Source: CAVQMB01 sp963713445 (GTDB lineage Bacteria; Pseudomonadota; Gammaproteobacteria; Competibacterales; Competibacteraceae). Taken from it: DNA of 15,853 nucleotides. The number at the start of each line of letters is the position of its first letter. Within the stretch, counting starts at the first letter, position 1. Positions 1 through 6,569 of this stretch are shown piece after piece. The notes under the pieces are model-generated. The model saw only the letters and a program-made list of their open reading frames with translations. It was not told the origin of the DNA and did not search any database. The stretch is taken from NCBI GenBank assembly GCA_963713445.1, contig CAVQMB010000036.1, positions 1 through 15,853 on the forward strand, in the 5' to 3' direction. Both the position numbers and the translations under genes were made by a program.

Positions 1-50
1 CAGATGAATGGCTGTCCAGGACAGAACCCGGCTTATCGGCCAACTCCTTT
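1..50 (+). ncRNA. rnpB: RNase P RNA (M1 RNA), 3' end only
   Basis: This is the 3' tail of the catalytic RNA of RNase P, which trims the 5' leader of precursor tRNAs. The bases from position 1 read almost the same as the last ~50 nt of E. coli M1 RNA, including the conserved block GACAGAACCCGGCTTATCGG at 20-39. The segment GGCCAACTCC at 38-47 should be the 3' strand of closing helix P1, and its partner lies upstream of the window. The mature 3' end is inferred at about 47-52, where the E. coli likeness fades. The identification rests on remembered sequence, but the match is long and specific. The gene is cut by the window edge, not broken. Confidence 0.93.
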
Positions 51-227
51 TACCCTTCCTGTTAGACCGCATTGCAACGTCCTCGCGAACCGTATTCCGG
101 TAGGGGTTCCGTGCCCCATGGATTCCTGTGGCTATGCTGTTTGCCAAAAAAATCAACTAATCTATCGATTCTCGTAAAACTATTGATTTTTATGGATTTT
201 TATAATCTATACCAGTACTTGCGTTGC
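51..227. other. rnpB-mraZ intergenic region, AT-rich in its second half
   Basis: I see no coding sequence here. The first part should hold the 3' trailer and termination signal of rnpB. The only hairpins I find are weak: GGGG/CCCC at 103-106 and 113-116, and GAACC/GGTTC at 87-91 and 105-109. Neither is followed by a T run, so I do not call a terminator. From about 145 to 215 the DNA is clearly AT-rich compared with the flanking genes. It contains the related segments TTGATTTTTAT, TGGATTTTTAT and a perfect TATAAT at 201-206, but no -35 at normal spacing. It may be an upstream activating or protein-binding tract for the promoter at 228-257. That role is inference. Confidence 0.5.
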
Positions 228-257
228 TTGACAGCATGGTGAAGCCATACCTATAGT
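228..257 (+). promoter_or_regulatory. Probable sigma70-type promoter of the dcw operon (Pmra)
   Basis: A perfect -35 hexamer TTGACA lies at 228-233. After an 18 nt spacer comes TATAGT at 252-257, a five-of-six match to TATAAT. Transcription should start near 263-265, giving a leader of about 55 nt before mraZ. It is the best promoter-like match I found in the intergenic region. Its position directly upstream of the TGGGA repeats matches the E. coli layout, where MraZ acts on the mra promoter region. It probably drives most or all genes to at least ftsA. The start site is inferred from the hexamers alone. Confidence 0.75.
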
Positions 258-264
258 GTGTCAC

Positions 265-291
265 AAAGTGGGATAAAGTGGGAATAAGGGA
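265..291 (+). promoter_or_regulatory. Putative MraZ operator (TGGGA direct repeats)
   Basis: Two perfect copies of AAAGTGGGA sit at 265-273 and 275-283, with TGGGA at 269-273 and 279-283, exactly 10 bp or one helical turn apart. A degenerate third copy, AAGGGA, ends at 291. MraZ proteins of several bacteria are known to bind tandem TGGG-type repeats with about 10 bp periodicity in front of their own gene. Placement between the inferred transcription start and the mraZ start codon fits negative autoregulation of the whole cluster. Binding has not been shown here. The third repeat is off register, so the site may have only two strong boxes. Confidence 0.78.
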
Positions 292-318
292 TTTTTCTGG
301 GCGTTCAGAGAGACATCA

Positions 319-768
319 TTGTTCAGGGGCATAAATCCAATATCGCTGGACGCTAAGGGTCGGATGTCGATGCCGACCCGTTACCGACCGCGATTACAGG
401 AGCTTTGCTCCGGGAAGATGATCATCACCATCGATGCAGACCGGTGTCTGTTGCTGTACCCGTTATCGGTGTGGGAGGAGGTCGAAGAACGCTTGCTTTT
501 GCTGTCGAGCACCGATCGGAAGGCGCGGGCACTGAAACGTTTGCTGTTGGGGCATGCGGAAGACTGCGCGCTCGATGGGAATGGGCGCCTGCTGTTGCCA
601 GCGGCGTTGCGCGAATTCGCCAATATTGCGAAACAGGTAGTACTGGTAGGTCAGGGCAACAAGTTTGAAATCTGGGATCAGGCGACCTGGTATCGGGAGC
701 GGGACGAATGGATCGACGTTCAGAGCGGAAACAGTACTCACAGCGACATTGAGTCGTTGTCGTTCTGA
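319..768 (+). CDS. mraZ: Transcriptional regulator MraZ
   Basis: MraZ is a DNA-binding protein of the SpoVT/AbrB-like fold that forms ring-shaped oligomers and represses the dcw operon. The 149 aa length is typical of the family. Both internal repeats carry the DxxGR signature: D11-A-K-G-R15 followed by a PTRYR segment, and D86-G-N-G-R90 followed by LLLPAALRE. The start is TTG at 319, since the product then begins MFRG like known MraZ proteins. The first in-frame ATG (364) would cut into the first DxxGR motif. Only a weak AGAGAGA precedes the start (307-313). A rare start and poor ribosome site suggest low yield, which suits an autorepressor. It is the first gene of the operon and lies 12 nt before rsmH. 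Confidence 0.96.
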   Translation: MFRGINPISLDAKGRMSMPTRYRPRLQELCSGKMIITIDADRCLLLYPLSVWEEVEERLLLLSSTDRKARALKRLLLGHAEDCALDGNGRLLLPAALREFANIAKQVVLVGQGNKFEIWDQATWYRERDEWIDVQSGNSTHSDIESLSF

Positions 769-780
769 GCGGCGATTAGC

Positions 781-1713
781 GTGGAACTGAGTCATCAGCC
801 GGTGCTTCTGGCGGAGGCGCTGGAAGCGCTGGTGACAAACAGGGATGGAATTTATGTGGATGCGACCTTCGGCCGTGGTGGTCATACCGGAGCTCTTTTG
901 CAGGCGCTCGGTGCCGGTGCCCAGGTGTTGGCGCTGGATCGCGATCCAGCCGCGGAGCAGGTGGCGCAACGGCGCTTCGGCAGCGATGCGCGGTTTGCCT
1001 TCAGGCGCTGCCCGTTCAGCGAGCTCGGAAACGCGTTGACAGTCAACGGTTGGCAAGGCGCAGTACAGGGAGTACTGCTGGATCTGGGGGTGTCGTCGCC
1101 CCAGCTGGACGATCCGGCGCGCGGTTTCAGTTTTCGTTACGATGGGCCTCTGGATATGCGTATGGATCCAACTACAGGCACGAGTGCCGCCGCTTGGCTG
1201 GCCCGCATCGGAACCGAGGATCTTGCTCGGGTGTTGCGTGATTACGGTGAGGAACGGTTTGCCCGCCGGGTTGCGCGGGCTATCGTGAAGGCCCGCGCCG
1301 AGGCGCCGATTGTCACCACCGGCCGATTGGCTGCTATCGTGGCGGCGGCAGTCCCGACCCGTGAACCCGGCCAACACCCTGCCACCCGCAGCTTTCAGGC
1401 GCTGCGTATCGTAGTTAATCATGAACTCGATGAGATCAATGCAGTGTTGCCGCAGGCCGTGGCAGCACTGGCGCCAGGCGGTCGCCTGGTCGTGATCAGC
1501 TTCCATTCACTGGAAGACCGTCAGGTCAAGCGTTTCCTGAGGCGTGAATCAAAACCCCCGGAACTTCCGCCAGGACTTCCGGTGCCTGTCAGTGCCCAGC
1601 CGCGGGCGCGGCTGCGCCTGCTGGGTCGCCGTCAACGGGCCAGCGCCGACGAATGCCGCCGCAATCCACGTGCCCGCAGCGCTATCCTGCGCGCAGCGGA
1701 GCGGGTCGCATGA
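781..1713 (+). CDS. rsmH: 16S rRNA (cytosine-1402-N4)-methyltransferase RsmH
   Basis: RsmH (formerly MraW) uses S-adenosylmethionine to methylate N4 of C1402 in the decoding centre of 16S rRNA. The 310 aa product shows the family blocks in order. An SAM-binding GRGGH is at residues 31-35. The long signature beginning DLGVSSPQLD at 101 continues into RGFSF and DGPLDMRMD. A HPATRSFQALR segment follows, then FHSLED at 241-246, and a C-terminal NPRARSAILRAAER. The start is GTG at 781; no clear Shine-Dalgarno is visible, so translation may depend on ribosomes leaving mraZ. Its last 4 nt overlap the ftsL start. It is not part of wall synthesis but is commonly kept in this operon. Confidence 0.97.
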   Translation: MELSHQPVLLAEALEALVTNRDGIYVDATFGRGGHTGALLQALGAGAQVLALDRDPAAEQVAQRRFGSDARFAFRRCPFSELGNALTVNGWQGAVQGVLLDLGVSSPQLDDPARGFSFRYDGPLDMRMDPTTGTSAAAWLARIGTEDLARVLRDYGEERFARRVARAIVKARAEAPIVTTGRLAAIVAAAVPTREPGQHPATRSFQALRIVVNHELDEINAVLPQAVAALAPGGRLVVISFHSLEDRQVKRFLRRESKPPELPPGLPVPVSAQPRARLRLLGRRQRASADECRRNPRARSAILRAAERVA

Positions 1714-1976
1714 AACATCTGATGGCGTTGACGCTGTTGGGCGTTGCCGTGCTCGCCAACGGTATTGCCGTGGCCTACGGCGAGTACCGTAGCCGCAGCT
1801 TGCTCAGTGAACTACAGACACTACGTCGCAGCGCCAACGAGTTGCAGGTTCAGTGGCAACAGCTGCGATTGGAAAAGAGCACGCTCGATGCGGAATCCGT
1901 GGTCGACCAGGTCGCCCGCGACCGCTTTGGTATGACGGTGCCCGACCTTGCTGATATCACCTACGTACGGCGGTAA
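1710..1976 (+). CDS. ftsL: Cell division protein FtsL
   Basis: FtsL is a small bitopic membrane protein that forms a complex with FtsB and FtsQ and helps activate the FtsW-FtsI septal synthase. The 88 aa product has almost no cytoplasmic tail. A hydrophobic segment covers about residues 4-21. It is followed by a heptad-rich periplasmic region at about 25-65 (LLSELQTLRRSANELQVQW onward) that should form a coiled coil. The tail near the end (RDRFGM) resembles FtsL family ends. The start is ATG at 1710, inside the rsmH stop (ATGA), with GGAG at 1698-1701 and 8 nt spacing. A longer reading from 1653 would add 19 polar residues with no family likeness. E. coli FtsL is longer (121 aa), mainly through its N-terminal tail. 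Identification rests on topology and position more than sequence. Confidence 0.92.
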   Translation: MKHLMALTLLGVAVLANGIAVAYGEYRSRSLLSELQTLRRSANELQVQWQQLRLEKSTLDAESVVDQVARDRFGMTVPDLADITYVRR

Positions 1977-1979
1977 GCC

Positions 1980-3692
1980 ATGACGCCCGAGCGCTATCTA
2001 CAGGAAGGCCAGCACCGCAAGCGCCGCCGGGTCATCCTGCTCCTGCTGGGTTTGGCAGCCGTCGGCATTGTCGTACGGGCCGTTTATCTGCAGCTGTTCC
2101 AGGAGAAATTCCTGCGTCAGCAGGGTGACGCTCGCTATGCCCGCGTGGTGCGGATTCCGGCGCATCGGGGTATGATCCTGGACCGCGATGGCGAGCCATT
2201 GGCGGTCAGTTCGCCGGTCGAGTCGATCTGGGTCGATCCGCCGGTCACGCTCGAACACCGCGCTCAGCTGCCGCGCCTGGCCACCGCATTGCAGCTCGAT
2301 CCCAAGGCGTTGACCGAGCGATTGGAAAAGCTGGCGCAGGCCGGGCGCCGGTTCGAGTATCTGCGTCGCCAGATGGCGCCCAGCGCAGCCCATTCGATTG
2401 TGGCGTTGGGTATTGCCGGCGTCCATGAACAGCGCGAATACCGGCGTTATTATCCCGATGCCGAGGTCAGTGCCAATCTGCTCGGCTTCACCGACATCAA
2501 CGATCACGGGCAAGCCGGCCTGGAACTGGCCTACGATCATGTGTTGCGCGGGCGACCGGGCCTGATGCGGGTAGTCCGCGATCCCTTCGGCCACACGGTC
2601 GAAGAACTGAAGACCATTCGTGATCCGCGCTCGGGTCACAACCTCATGCTCAGCATTGATCGGCGAATTCAGTACTATGCCTATCGCACCCTAAAAAGTG
2701 CGGTGCTTAAGCATCATGCCGAAGGGGGGTCGGTGGTGGTGCTGGATCCCAATACCGGTGAGGTGCTGGCGATGGTTGACCAGCCCTCGGCCAACCCAAA
2801 CGATCGCAGTCAGCGGCGTAGCGAGTGGCTGCGCAACCGCGCGGTCACCGACGTGTTCGAGCCGGGGTCCACGCTTAAGCCCTTCACGGTAGCACTGGCG
2901 CTCGAGCACCATTACGTTAAACCGACTACACCGATCGATGCACGGCCGGGCTATTTCCGTATCGGCCGCAATGTGGTGCACGATGTGCACGACTACGGCC
3001 TGATCGACGTGGCCCGGGTCATCATCAAATCGAGTAACGTCGGTATCAGCAAGATCGCCTTGATGATGCCACCGAAGTATCTCTGGCACATTTACAAGGC
3101 GATCGGGTTTGGTGCGCCCAGCGGGCTCAATCTACCGGGCGAGCAGGCCGGTGTGTTGACCAACTACCGGGGTTGGGGTGATTTCGAATATGCCACCCAC
3201 GCCTTCGGTTACGGCGTGTCGGTGACCACACTGCAGCTAGCGGAGGCCTACACCGTGCTGGCTTCAGGTGGCGTAAGGCGCCCCCTGACCCTCCTCAAAC
3301 ACGGCGATGCGCCCGTGCATCAGGTCAGAGTCTTGTCGGCCAAGGCGGTCGGCCAGGTGATGAAGATGCTGGAGAAAGTTGTCAGTCGGGAAGGAACCGC
3401 CGTGCGTGCCAAGGTGCCCGGTTACCGGGTCGCGGGTAAGACCGGCACCGTGCACAAGGTCGCCGATGGTCACTACCTGCCGAATGACTACTACGCGGTA
3501 TTCGTCGGACTGGCACCGGTCAGCCACCCCGAATTCGTGATCTCGGTGATGGTCAACGACCCCAAGGGGTGGGACTACTACGGCGGCGAGGTGGCCGCAC
3601 CGATATTCAGCAAAGTGATGGGTAACGCACTGCGGTTGCGCGGTATACCGCCCGATAGTATGGGTGGCCTGCTGCAGACCGCTTCGCGCTGA
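1980..3692 (+). CDS. ftsI: Peptidoglycan D,D-transpeptidase FtsI (penicillin-binding protein 3)
   Basis: FtsI is the class B penicillin-binding protein that cross-links septal peptidoglycan, working with FtsW. The 570 aa length is close to E. coli's 588. A basic cytoplasmic start (KRRR, 14-17) precedes one membrane anchor at about 18-39. A PBP dimer/pedestal region includes RGMILDRDG at about 63-71. The transpeptidase domain holds all three active-site motifs: S297-T-L-K300 with the acylated serine, S351-S-N353, and K487-T-G-T490. The start is ATG at 1980, 3 nt after ftsL, with no strong Shine-Dalgarno, so coupling to ftsL is likely. It ends 4 nt before murE. I see no missing catalytic residue or sign of truncation. 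Confidence 0.98.
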   Translation: MTPERYLQEGQHRKRRRVILLLLGLAAVGIVVRAVYLQLFQEKFLRQQGDARYARVVRIPAHRGMILDRDGEPLAVSSPVESIWVDPPVTLEHRAQLPRLATALQLDPKALTERLEKLAQAGRRFEYLRRQMAPSAAHSIVALGIAGVHEQREYRRYYPDAEVSANLLGFTDINDHGQAGLELAYDHVLRGRPGLMRVVRDPFGHTVEELKTIRDPRSGHNLMLSIDRRIQYYAYRTLKSAVLKHHAEGGSVVVLDPNTGEVLAMVDQPSANPNDRSQRRSEWLRNRAVTDVFEPGSTLKPFTVALALEHHYVKPTTPIDARPGYFRIGRNVVHDVHDYGLIDVARVIIKSSNVGISKIALMMPPKYLWHIYKAIGFGAPSGLNLPGEQAGVLTNYRGWGDFEYATHAFGYGVSVTTLQLAEAYTVLASGGVRRPLTLLKHGDAPVHQVRVLSAKAVGQVMKMLEKVVSREGTAVRAKVPGYRVAGKTGTVHKVADGHYLPNDYYAVFVGLAPVSHPEFVISVMVNDPKGWDYYGGEVAAPIFSKVMGNALRLRGIPPDSMGGLLQTASR

Positions 3693-3696
3693 CGCT

Positions 3697-5193
3697 ATGA
3701 ACGACACCTCCGCCCCAGTCGCCTTGAGCCACTTGCTGACGGGGTTGGCGGTGGTGCCAACTGAGTGGGAACGCCCGATTGCGGCGCTGGCCAGCGATAG
3801 TCGCCGGATCGAGCCGGGGGCGCTGTTCCTGGCGCTGCGCGGCAGCCAGCACCACGGGCTCGATTTTCTCGATACCGCGGTGCGCTCGGGCGCTGCCGCG
3901 GTGGCCTGGGAGCCGCCTTATGCCAAACCGTTGCCCACTACCGATCTGCCGTTGTTTGCGGTCGAGCAGCTGAGCCGTTGTCTCGGGCAGATTGCCGGTC
4001 GTTTTTACGATCAGGCGGGTACAGGTCTCGATCTAATAGGGGTCACCGGCACCGATGGCAAGACCTCGACGACGGCCTATCTGGCGCAGGCGCTGCATCA
4101 GCCCGACAGCCCATGCGGTTTGCTGGGAACCCTGGGTTACGGTGTCTGGGGTGACCTGTGCAAGGCCGGGCTGACGACGCCGGATGCGCTGACCATCTGG
4201 CGCTGGCTGGCGGCCCTGCATTCCCGCAAAATCCGCTATGCGGCGATGGAGGTTTCGTCGCACGCGCTTGCCCAGGGGCGTGCCGACGGGCTCGCTTTCC
4301 AGGTTGCGGTGCTGACCAACCTGAGCCGCGATCACCTCGATTATCACGGTGACGAGGCGGCTTATGCCGCCGCCAAACGGCGCTTGTTTAGCGACTTGCT
4401 GCCGCGCTATGCGGTGCTCAATCTGGATGATCCGTTCGGCCGTCGGCTCGCTGCCGAGCTTGGGCCGCGGGCGGTGGGGTATAGCTTGGCCGGTGCCCGT
4501 GATCCGGGGCTGGCGGGACTGGTCAGCGGCGATGACTTGGAACTGGGGCCGGATGGTCTGCGGCTGCGGATTGCCTCGTCCTGGGGTAGTGGAGAACTGG
4601 TCAGCGGGTTGCTCGGGCGTTTCAATGGCAGCAATCTTCTGGCGGCGTTGGCGACGCTGCTAGTGTTAGGGCTGCCGTTGCCCGATGCGTTGCTGCGACT
4701 GGCAAGGGTACATAATGCGCCCGGTCGCATGGAACGTCTTGGCGGCGACGGCCAGCCGCTGGCGGTGGTCGACTATTGTCATACCCCCCAGTCTCTGGAG
4801 CAGGCGCTGACAGCGCTGCGTGGCCACACCCGCGGCCGCCTGTGGTGCGTGTTCGGCTGTGGCGGCGATCGCGATCCCGGCAAGCGTCCGTTGATGGGGC
4901 GTATTGCTGAAACGTTGGCCGATAGCGTGATCATCACCGACGACAATCCGCGGACCGAAAATCCGGACGCGATTGTCGCGCAGATCCAGGCCGGGCTGAC
5001 CACGCCCGCAGCCGGCTGGGTCCAGCGCGACCGGGCCACGGCCATCCGCACTGCCCTGACTGCAGCCGCGGCCGGAGACGTCGTGCTGGTCGCCGGAAAG
5101 GGGCATGAGGACTATCAGATTTTGGGGACGCGGCGGTTGCCGTTCAGTGATCAGGCCGTAGTGCGTGCTTGGCTGAGGGAGCAGAGCATATGA
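3697..5193 (+). CDS. murE: UDP-MurNAc-L-Ala-D-Glu:meso-diaminopimelate ligase MurE
   Basis: MurE adds meso-diaminopimelate, with ATP, to UDP-MurNAc-L-Ala-D-Glu in the cytoplasm. The 498 aa product has the N-terminal DSRR region (34-37), an ATP-binding loop TGTDGKTS at 117-124, and a family block SRDHLDYHG at 210-218. The likely carbamylated lysine is K227. D416-N-P-R419 is the motif that recognises diaminopimelate rather than lysine, and the C-terminal GKGHEDYQ is at 467-474. The ATP loop usually reads TGTNGKTT, so N-to-D and T-to-S are unusual. A segment that is DYAHTP in E. coli reads DYCHTP here. The start is ATG at 3697; an upstream GTG at 3664 overlaps ftsI and adds residues without likeness. 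No clear Shine-Dalgarno is seen. It overlaps murF by 4 nt. Confidence 0.97.
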   Translation: MNDTSAPVALSHLLTGLAVVPTEWERPIAALASDSRRIEPGALFLALRGSQHHGLDFLDTAVRSGAAAVAWEPPYAKPLPTTDLPLFAVEQLSRCLGQIAGRFYDQAGTGLDLIGVTGTDGKTSTTAYLAQALHQPDSPCGLLGTLGYGVWGDLCKAGLTTPDALTIWRWLAALHSRKIRYAAMEVSSHALAQGRADGLAFQVAVLTNLSRDHLDYHGDEAAYAAAKRRLFSDLLPRYAVLNLDDPFGRRLAAELGPRAVGYSLAGARDPGLAGLVSGDDLELGPDGLRLRIASSWGSGELVSGLLGRFNGSNLLAALATLLVLGLPLPDALLRLARVHNAPGRMERLGGDGQPLAVVDYCHTPQSLEQALTALRGHTRGRLWCVFGCGGDRDPGKRPLMGRIAETLADSVIITDDNPRTENPDAIVAQIQAGLTTPAAGWVQRDRATAIRTALTAAAAGDVVLVAGKGHEDYQILGTRRLPFSDQAVVRAWLREQSI

Positions 5194-6569
5194 TTGCCTA
5201 CGATCTGGCGCAGGCGGCCAGTGTGGTCGGTGGTGAGGTGCGCGCAGGAAGTGCTGCGGGGGGGCGGTTCCGTGGCCTCAGCACCGATAGCCGTCGCATA
5301 AAGCCGGGGGAGCTGTTCGTCGCGCTCAGGGGTCCCAGCCACGACGGTCACGACTATCTGGCCGGGGCTCTTGAGCGCGGCGCGGCAGCAGCGCTGGTTG
5401 AGCAGTTTCAACCGTTGGCACTGCCCCAGTTGCGGGTCGCCGACAGCATTCGCGCACTCGGCCGATTGGCCGCGACCTGGCGGCGCCGGTTCCGCTATCC
5501 GCTGATCGCACTGACTGGCAGCAACGGCAAGACGACGGTCAAGGAGATGCTGGCCTCGATTCTGCGCCAGTGCGGGCCGGTGCTGGCGACGGAGGGTAAT
5601 CTCAATAATCATATCGGCGTACCGCTGACGCTGGCCCGGCTGGGATCGGAATATGCTTATGCCGTCATCGAAATGGGTGCCAATCATGTTGGCGAGATCG
5701 GTTATTTGACGGCGCTGGCGCAACCCGATGTGGCTCTGGTGACCAACGCCGGACCGGCCCATCTCGAAGGTTTTGGCAGCCTCGACGGTGTGGCGCGGGG
5801 CAAGGGTGAGATTTACCAGGGACTGGGTGCCGAAGGCATCGCCGTGATCAACGCCGATGATCACTACGCTGATTACTGGCGCAGTCTGACGACAGGGCAC
5901 CGGGTCATTGATTTCGGTCTCGAACAGCAGGCACTGGTGCGCGCGCAGCAGCCTGCGGCCGGTGGCAAGCGGTTCGCGCTGCGGCTGCAGGATGAGGCTG
6001 TGGGCGAGGTCTGCGTGCCGCTGCCGGGACGCCACAATATCCGCAATGCATTGGCAGCAGCGGCGGCGGCTCATGCCGTTGGGGTGCCTGCTGGCGCCAT
6101 TGTCGCTGGCCTGGCGGCGGTACAGCCGGTTGGCGGGCGGCTGCGGGCTGTGGCGGGTTGCTATGGCAGCACGGTGCTGGATGACAGCTACAATGCCAAT
6201 CCGGCTTCGCTGGCGGCTGGAATGGAAGCACTGGCCGCTGCGGGTGGAGCAGGCTGGCTGGTGCTGGGCGATATGGCAGAGTTGGGTGCGGATGCGGTGG
6301 CGCTGCATGCGGCTGCCGGCACCCAGGCGCGGACGCTGGGGATCAGCCGGCTGTTCGCGGTCGGGCCGCTCAGCGCCGCAGCCTGTGAGGCCTTTGGCAC
6401 AGGCGCCGCTCATTTTGACGATCAGAGCGCGCTGATCGAGGGCCTGACTGTGTCGTTGAAGGCGGCACCCACGCCGCCACAAATACTCGTCAAGGGCTCG
6501 CGCAGCATGCGCATGGAACGGGTGGTGACAGCTCTTGTCAACTCGCCGCAGGAGCACGCGTCGTGCTAG
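5190..6569 (+). CDS. murF: UDP-MurNAc-tripeptide:D-alanyl-D-alanine ligase MurF
   Basis: MurF joins the dipeptide D-Ala-D-Ala to UDP-MurNAc-tripeptide, the last cytoplasmic step of the precursor. The 459 aa product shows the N-terminal STDSRRIKPGELFVAL segment (31-46), the ATP loop TGSNGKTTVKEM (109-120), a GNLNNHIGVPLT segment and EMGANHVGEI typical of MurF. A DDSYNANP motif is present in the C-terminal domain. The start is ATG at 5190 inside the murE stop, with GAGGGAG at 5175-5181 and 8 nt spacing. The in-frame TTG at 5169 is rejected. It needs the product of a Ddl ligase, and no ddl is seen in this window. It overlaps mraY by 7 nt. Confidence 0.97.
   Translation: MIAYDLAQAASVVGGEVRAGSAAGGRFRGLSTDSRRIKPGELFVALRGPSHDGHDYLAGALERGAAAALVEQFQPLALPQLRVADSIRALGRLAATWRRRFRYPLIALTGSNGKTTVKEMLASILRQCGPVLATEGNLNNHIGVPLTLARLGSEYAYAVIEMGANHVGEIGYLTALAQPDVALVTNAGPAHLEGFGSLDGVARGKGEIYQGLGAEGIAVINADDHYADYWRSLTTGHRVIDFGLEQQALVRAQQPAAGGKRFALRLQDEAVGEVCVPLPGRHNIRNALAAAAAAHAVGVPAGAIVAGLAAVQPVGGRLRAVAGCYGSTVLDDSYNANPASLAAGMEALAAAGGAGWLVLGDMAELGADAVALHAAAGTQARTLGISRLFAVGPLSAAACEAFGTGAAHFDDQSALIEGLTVSLKAAPTPPQILVKGSRSMRMERVVTALVNSPQEHASC

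Noticed and set aside
87..116. Possible rnpB terminator hairpins (GAACC/GGTTC and GGGG/CCCC)
   Set aside because: The stems are only 4-5 bp and no T run follows, so an intrinsic terminator is not supported.
183..206. Second promoter TTGATT to TATAAT
   Set aside because: The spacer is only 12 nt, too short for a sigma70 promoter; kept only as part of the AT-rich tract.
463..1506. Long minus-strand open frame (347 aa) opposite mraZ and rsmH
   Set aside because: It lies wholly across two clear plus-strand genes, its translation is rich in Arg, Gln and His with no family likeness, and such frames are common opposite GC-rich coding sequence.
5151..6557. Minus-strand open frame of 468 aa opposite murF
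   Set aside because: Same pattern: it mirrors the murF codons, has low-complexity Gln/Arg/His composition, and no ribosome site or domain is visible.
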